DNA of 64,000 bases. Source: an uncultured Pelagibacteraceae bacterium (lineage in GTDB: Bacteria; Pseudomonadota; Alphaproteobacteria; Pelagibacterales; Pelagibacteraceae). Shown piece by piece: positions 61,476-64,000 of this stretch. A program made the translations under genes and the position numbers. Under the pieces are notes generated by a model. It worked only from the letters and a program-made list of their open reading frames with translations, was not told the origin of the DNA and searched no databases. Within the stretch, counting starts at the first letter, position 1. Every line of letters begins with the position of its first letter. Where the stretch lies: contig CACPID010000004.1 in NCBI GenBank assembly GCA_902633965.1, forward strand, positions 1 through 64,000, in the 5' to 3' direction.

Positions 61476-61484
61476 TGAAATAAC

Positions 61485-62240
61485 TTAATTAATCATAATT
61501 AATGAAAGATTTCTACCATAATCATTTTCTTTTTTTTTCAGTGATCTTCTTGCACTAAAATAAGTATTTACCCCTGAAAAGGTGTCTTTATTAATAAGTT
61601 TAATTTTTTTTATCCCAAGCTTTTTCATCTCTAATATAATGTACTGTTTGAGATTAAAAAAATATTTTTTATTTTTAGATTTAAAAAAAATTTTATTTTT
61701 TTTATCTTTTTTAAGAAATTTTTTTAAAAAATCATCTTTTACTTCATAACTATTTTGCGATATACAGGGTCCAATTATAATTTCAAGACTTTCAACTTTT
61801 GATCCTTCTTTAATAAAAAAATTGGTCACATTCTTAACTATTCCACTAAGCGCTCCCCTCCAGCCTGCATGTATTACTGAAATTATCTCTTTATTAGGAT
61901 CAAATAAAACTATTGGTGCACAATCGGCCGTTAACACTCCTATAGGGGTATTAATTTGTTTGGTTATTAATGCATCACACTTAAATCTACTTTTGATTGA
62001 TTTATTCTTAATAAAATAAAATTTATTGCTATGAATTTGTTTTGGTAAATGAATTTTTTTTATATTTGATTTTAGTTTTTTTAATACAATATTTAAATTT
62101 TTTTTTATATTTTTTTGTTTATCGTTTGATCCGACTCCACAATTTAAACTTTTATAAATTCCTTTTGACACACCTCCTTTCGATCCAAAAAACCCATATG
62201 TAACACTTCTTTGGGACGATAATTTTTTTGTTTTAATCAA
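61485..62240 (-). CDS. Purine nucleoside phosphorylase YfiH/PgeF (multicopper polyphenol oxidase fold)
   Basis: LTADCAPIVLFDP, VIHAGWRGALSGI, GPCISQNSYEV. Confidence 0.92.
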   Translation of the reverse strand: MIKTKKLSSQRSVTYGFFGSKGGVSKGIYKSLNCGVGSNDKQKNIKKNLNIVLKKLKSNIKKIHLPKQIHSNKFYFIKNKSIKSRFKCDALITKQINTPIGVLTADCAPIVLFDPNKEIISVIHAGWRGALSGIVKNVTNFFIKEGSKVESLEIIIGPCISQNSYEVKDDFLKKFLKKDKKNKIFFKSKNKKYFFNLKQYIILEMKKLGIKKIKLINKDTFSGVNTYFSARRSLKKKENDYGRNLSLIMIN

Positions 62241-62242
62241 TT

Positions 62243-63289
62243 TTAAAAACCAATTTTAAATTTAGTTTTGTTATTTGTTAGAAGCATCACTTTAAAAACA
62301 TCACCCATAAATTGTTTTCCAATCAGTTTTTCTAATCTATAATAAATGTTCGCCTTATCCGAAAAATTCATTTTTTTTGATACCATTTCTGCTCTTTCAA
62401 CAATACCTAACTTTTTCAAAAAACTGCCCTGTGTTGTAATTCCAGAAATATTAAATCCAACTTTTTTTGCAATTTTTTTTAAAAAATCAAAGGGTAAACT
62501 ATGTGTAATATCACATTTTTTATAATGCTCTAAAATATTGACAATTTTATGATTTGAAAAACCTCGTAATGTATTTTTCATCTTTTTGTCAAAATAACCA
62601 TAATCAATAATCAGAAGACCACCATTTTTTTTTGCAATTATTTTATAAATAGACTTTAAATATTTGATCGTATTTTCAGAAATTTCTATAAACGTTTGAT
62701 TGTTACTTAACTTGACTCCTATTTTTTTATCTAAAGACTTTATATTAGTTTTTTGGTCGACATAAACTAAACTTTTGTTTCTAGAAAATTTTACTTTTCT
62801 CTCAAACCAAGCTTTATCTTTCTTTAAAAATTGCTTAATAGGAAACGAGTCAAAAAATTCGTTGGCTAAAAATAAACATGGACCGTCTTTAATTTTTTCC
62901 AAATTATTAATCCAAATTATACTACTATTTTTAATTTTAAATTTCTGTTTTCTTTTGAGATACGGACTTTTCTCATGAATATAAAAACAATAATTTTTTT
63001 TAAATTGTGAAAACTTATTTAAAGTATTTAAGATATTAAAAGACATTTCTCCATTACCTCCACCCATATCAATAATATTAATTTTTTTTGGTTTATTTAA
63101 CTTTTCCCAAAAACTTAAAATCCATATTGCTAGCATCTCTGAAAAGAAAATTGATATATTTGAGGATGTTATAAAATCACCTTTCTTACCAAAAGGATCT
63201 TTTGACATATAATACCCATCTCTTTTATCATATAATGAATTTTCGATAAATTTATCTAGACCGATTGTTTTATTTTTATAATCTTTCAT
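62243..63289 (-). CDS. SAM-dependent methyltransferase (MidA/NDUFAF7 family)
   Basis: YYMSKDPFGKKGDFITSSNISIFFSEMLAIW, LANEFFDSFPIKQF, LIIDYGYF. Confidence 0.88.
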   Translation of the reverse strand: MKDYKNKTIGLDKFIENSLYDKRDGYYMSKDPFGKKGDFITSSNISIFFSEMLAIWILSFWEKLNKPKKINIIDMGGGNGEMSFNILNTLNKFSQFKKNYCFYIHEKSPYLKRKQKFKIKNSSIIWINNLEKIKDGPCLFLANEFFDSFPIKQFLKKDKAWFERKVKFSRNKSLVYVDQKTNIKSLDKKIGVKLSNNQTFIEISENTIKYLKSIYKIIAKKNGGLLIIDYGYFDKKMKNTLRGFSNHKIVNILEHYKKCDITHSLPFDFLKKIAKKVGFNISGITTQGSFLKKLGIVERAEMVSKKMNFSDKANIYYRLEKLIGKQFMGDVFKVMLLTNNKTKFKIGF

Positions 63290-64000
63290 TTTTCTTTAGT
63301 AAAAAAAATCCAATTGAAAAAAAAATTAGACACAAAATTTGTCCCAGCGTTAGATTAAATAATAAATATCCAATTTGTAGATCTGGTTCTCTAAAAAATT
63401 CAATAAAAAATCTAAAAGTTGAGTAAAACACTAAAAATAATGCAGATATAAAACCTTTTCTTTCTAAAAAATTATTTTTTACTAAAATAGTTAAAATCAA
63501 AAAAAGTATAATACCCTCAAAACCAGCTTCATAAAGTTGCGAAGGATGACGAGACACGTTATCAACCTTTGTAAAAGTTACACCCCATGAAACAGTTGTC
63601 TCTTTTCCATACAATTCAGAGTTTAAAAAATTGGCAACTCTTCCAAAGAAAATACCAATAGGCGCAACTAAAGAAATCAAGTCTAAAAATATATAAGGAT
63701 TGAAATGATTTTTTTTTGAAAATATATAAGTTCCTATAATAACTCCAATTAGTCCCCCATGAAAAGACATACCACCTTTCCATATCATAAAAACTTCTGA
63801 AAAATTACTTAGATAGTATTGCGGGTTATAGAAAATTACATAACCCAATCGTCCCCCAAGAATTATACCTAAAATTATATAGGTCAAGAGGTCATCTAAA
63901 TTTTTGAAATATTTTTGATCTTTATCTAAAAATTTTTTAATTATCAGCCATCCAAATAAAATTCCAAAAATATATGCTAACGAATACCATCTTATTTCTA
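63276..64000 (-). CDS. lgt: Prolipoprotein diacylglyceryl transferase, N-terminus beyond window
   Basis: Frame stays open to the window edge (RWYSLAYIFGILFGW...); GGRLGYVIFYN, GGMSFHGGLIG, GRVANFLNSELYG, RHPSQLYEAGFEG. Confidence 0.93.
   Translation of the reverse strand, partial: EIRWYSLAYIFGILFGWLIIKKFLDKDQKYFKNLDDLLTYIILGIILGGRLGYVIFYNPQYYLSNFSEVFMIWKGGMSFHGGLIGVIIGTYIFSKKNHFNPYIFLDLISLVAPIGIFFGRVANFLNSELYGKETTVSWGVTFTKVDNVSRHPSQLYEAGFEGIILFLILTILVKNNFLERKGFISALFLVFYSTFRFFIEFFREPDLQIGYLLFNLTLGQILCLIFFSIGFFLLKKNERL

Overview
This is an AT-rich, densely packed alphaproteobacterial chromosomal segment. From gene content, streamlining and composition I infer SAR11/Pelagibacterales-like; that is inference, with no marker search run. 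Most of the window is housekeeping: groES-groEL, ribF-ileS-lspA, purD, an LPS block (lpxL-lpxK-waaA-msbA), ubiA, a cytochrome c oxidase operon (coxB-coxA-ctaB-[40-aa ORF]-ctaG-coxC-surf1)-thrC, ispH-thrB-rnhA, a carotenoid/retinal block (crtI-crtB-crtY-blh), the ATP synthase F0 genes, smc-dsbA-like-dciA-like / mutY, ccrM, rnhB, a family-4-like UDG, ispE, tRNA-Gln(TTG)-cca, greA, hemF, trmL, the bc1 complex (petABC), ychF-pth-rplY-prs and a partial lgt. Main items for a second look: (1) an ~850-bp islet between a peroxiredoxin gene and rnhA, bounded by 20-bp perfect direct repeats, carrying an unrecognised 212-aa ORF with folded non-coding ends that share GTCGTCCA; (2) four GANTC sites in about 77 bp upstream of ccrM, two of them in a perfect hairpin just before the start codon; (3) an 857-aa SMC with no recognisable hinge; (4) tRNA-Gln ending 3 nt before the start codon of the CCA-adding enzyme; (5) an unlisted 40-aa membrane ORF between ctaB and ctaG. 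No CRISPR array, rRNA, IS transposase or integrase was recognised.
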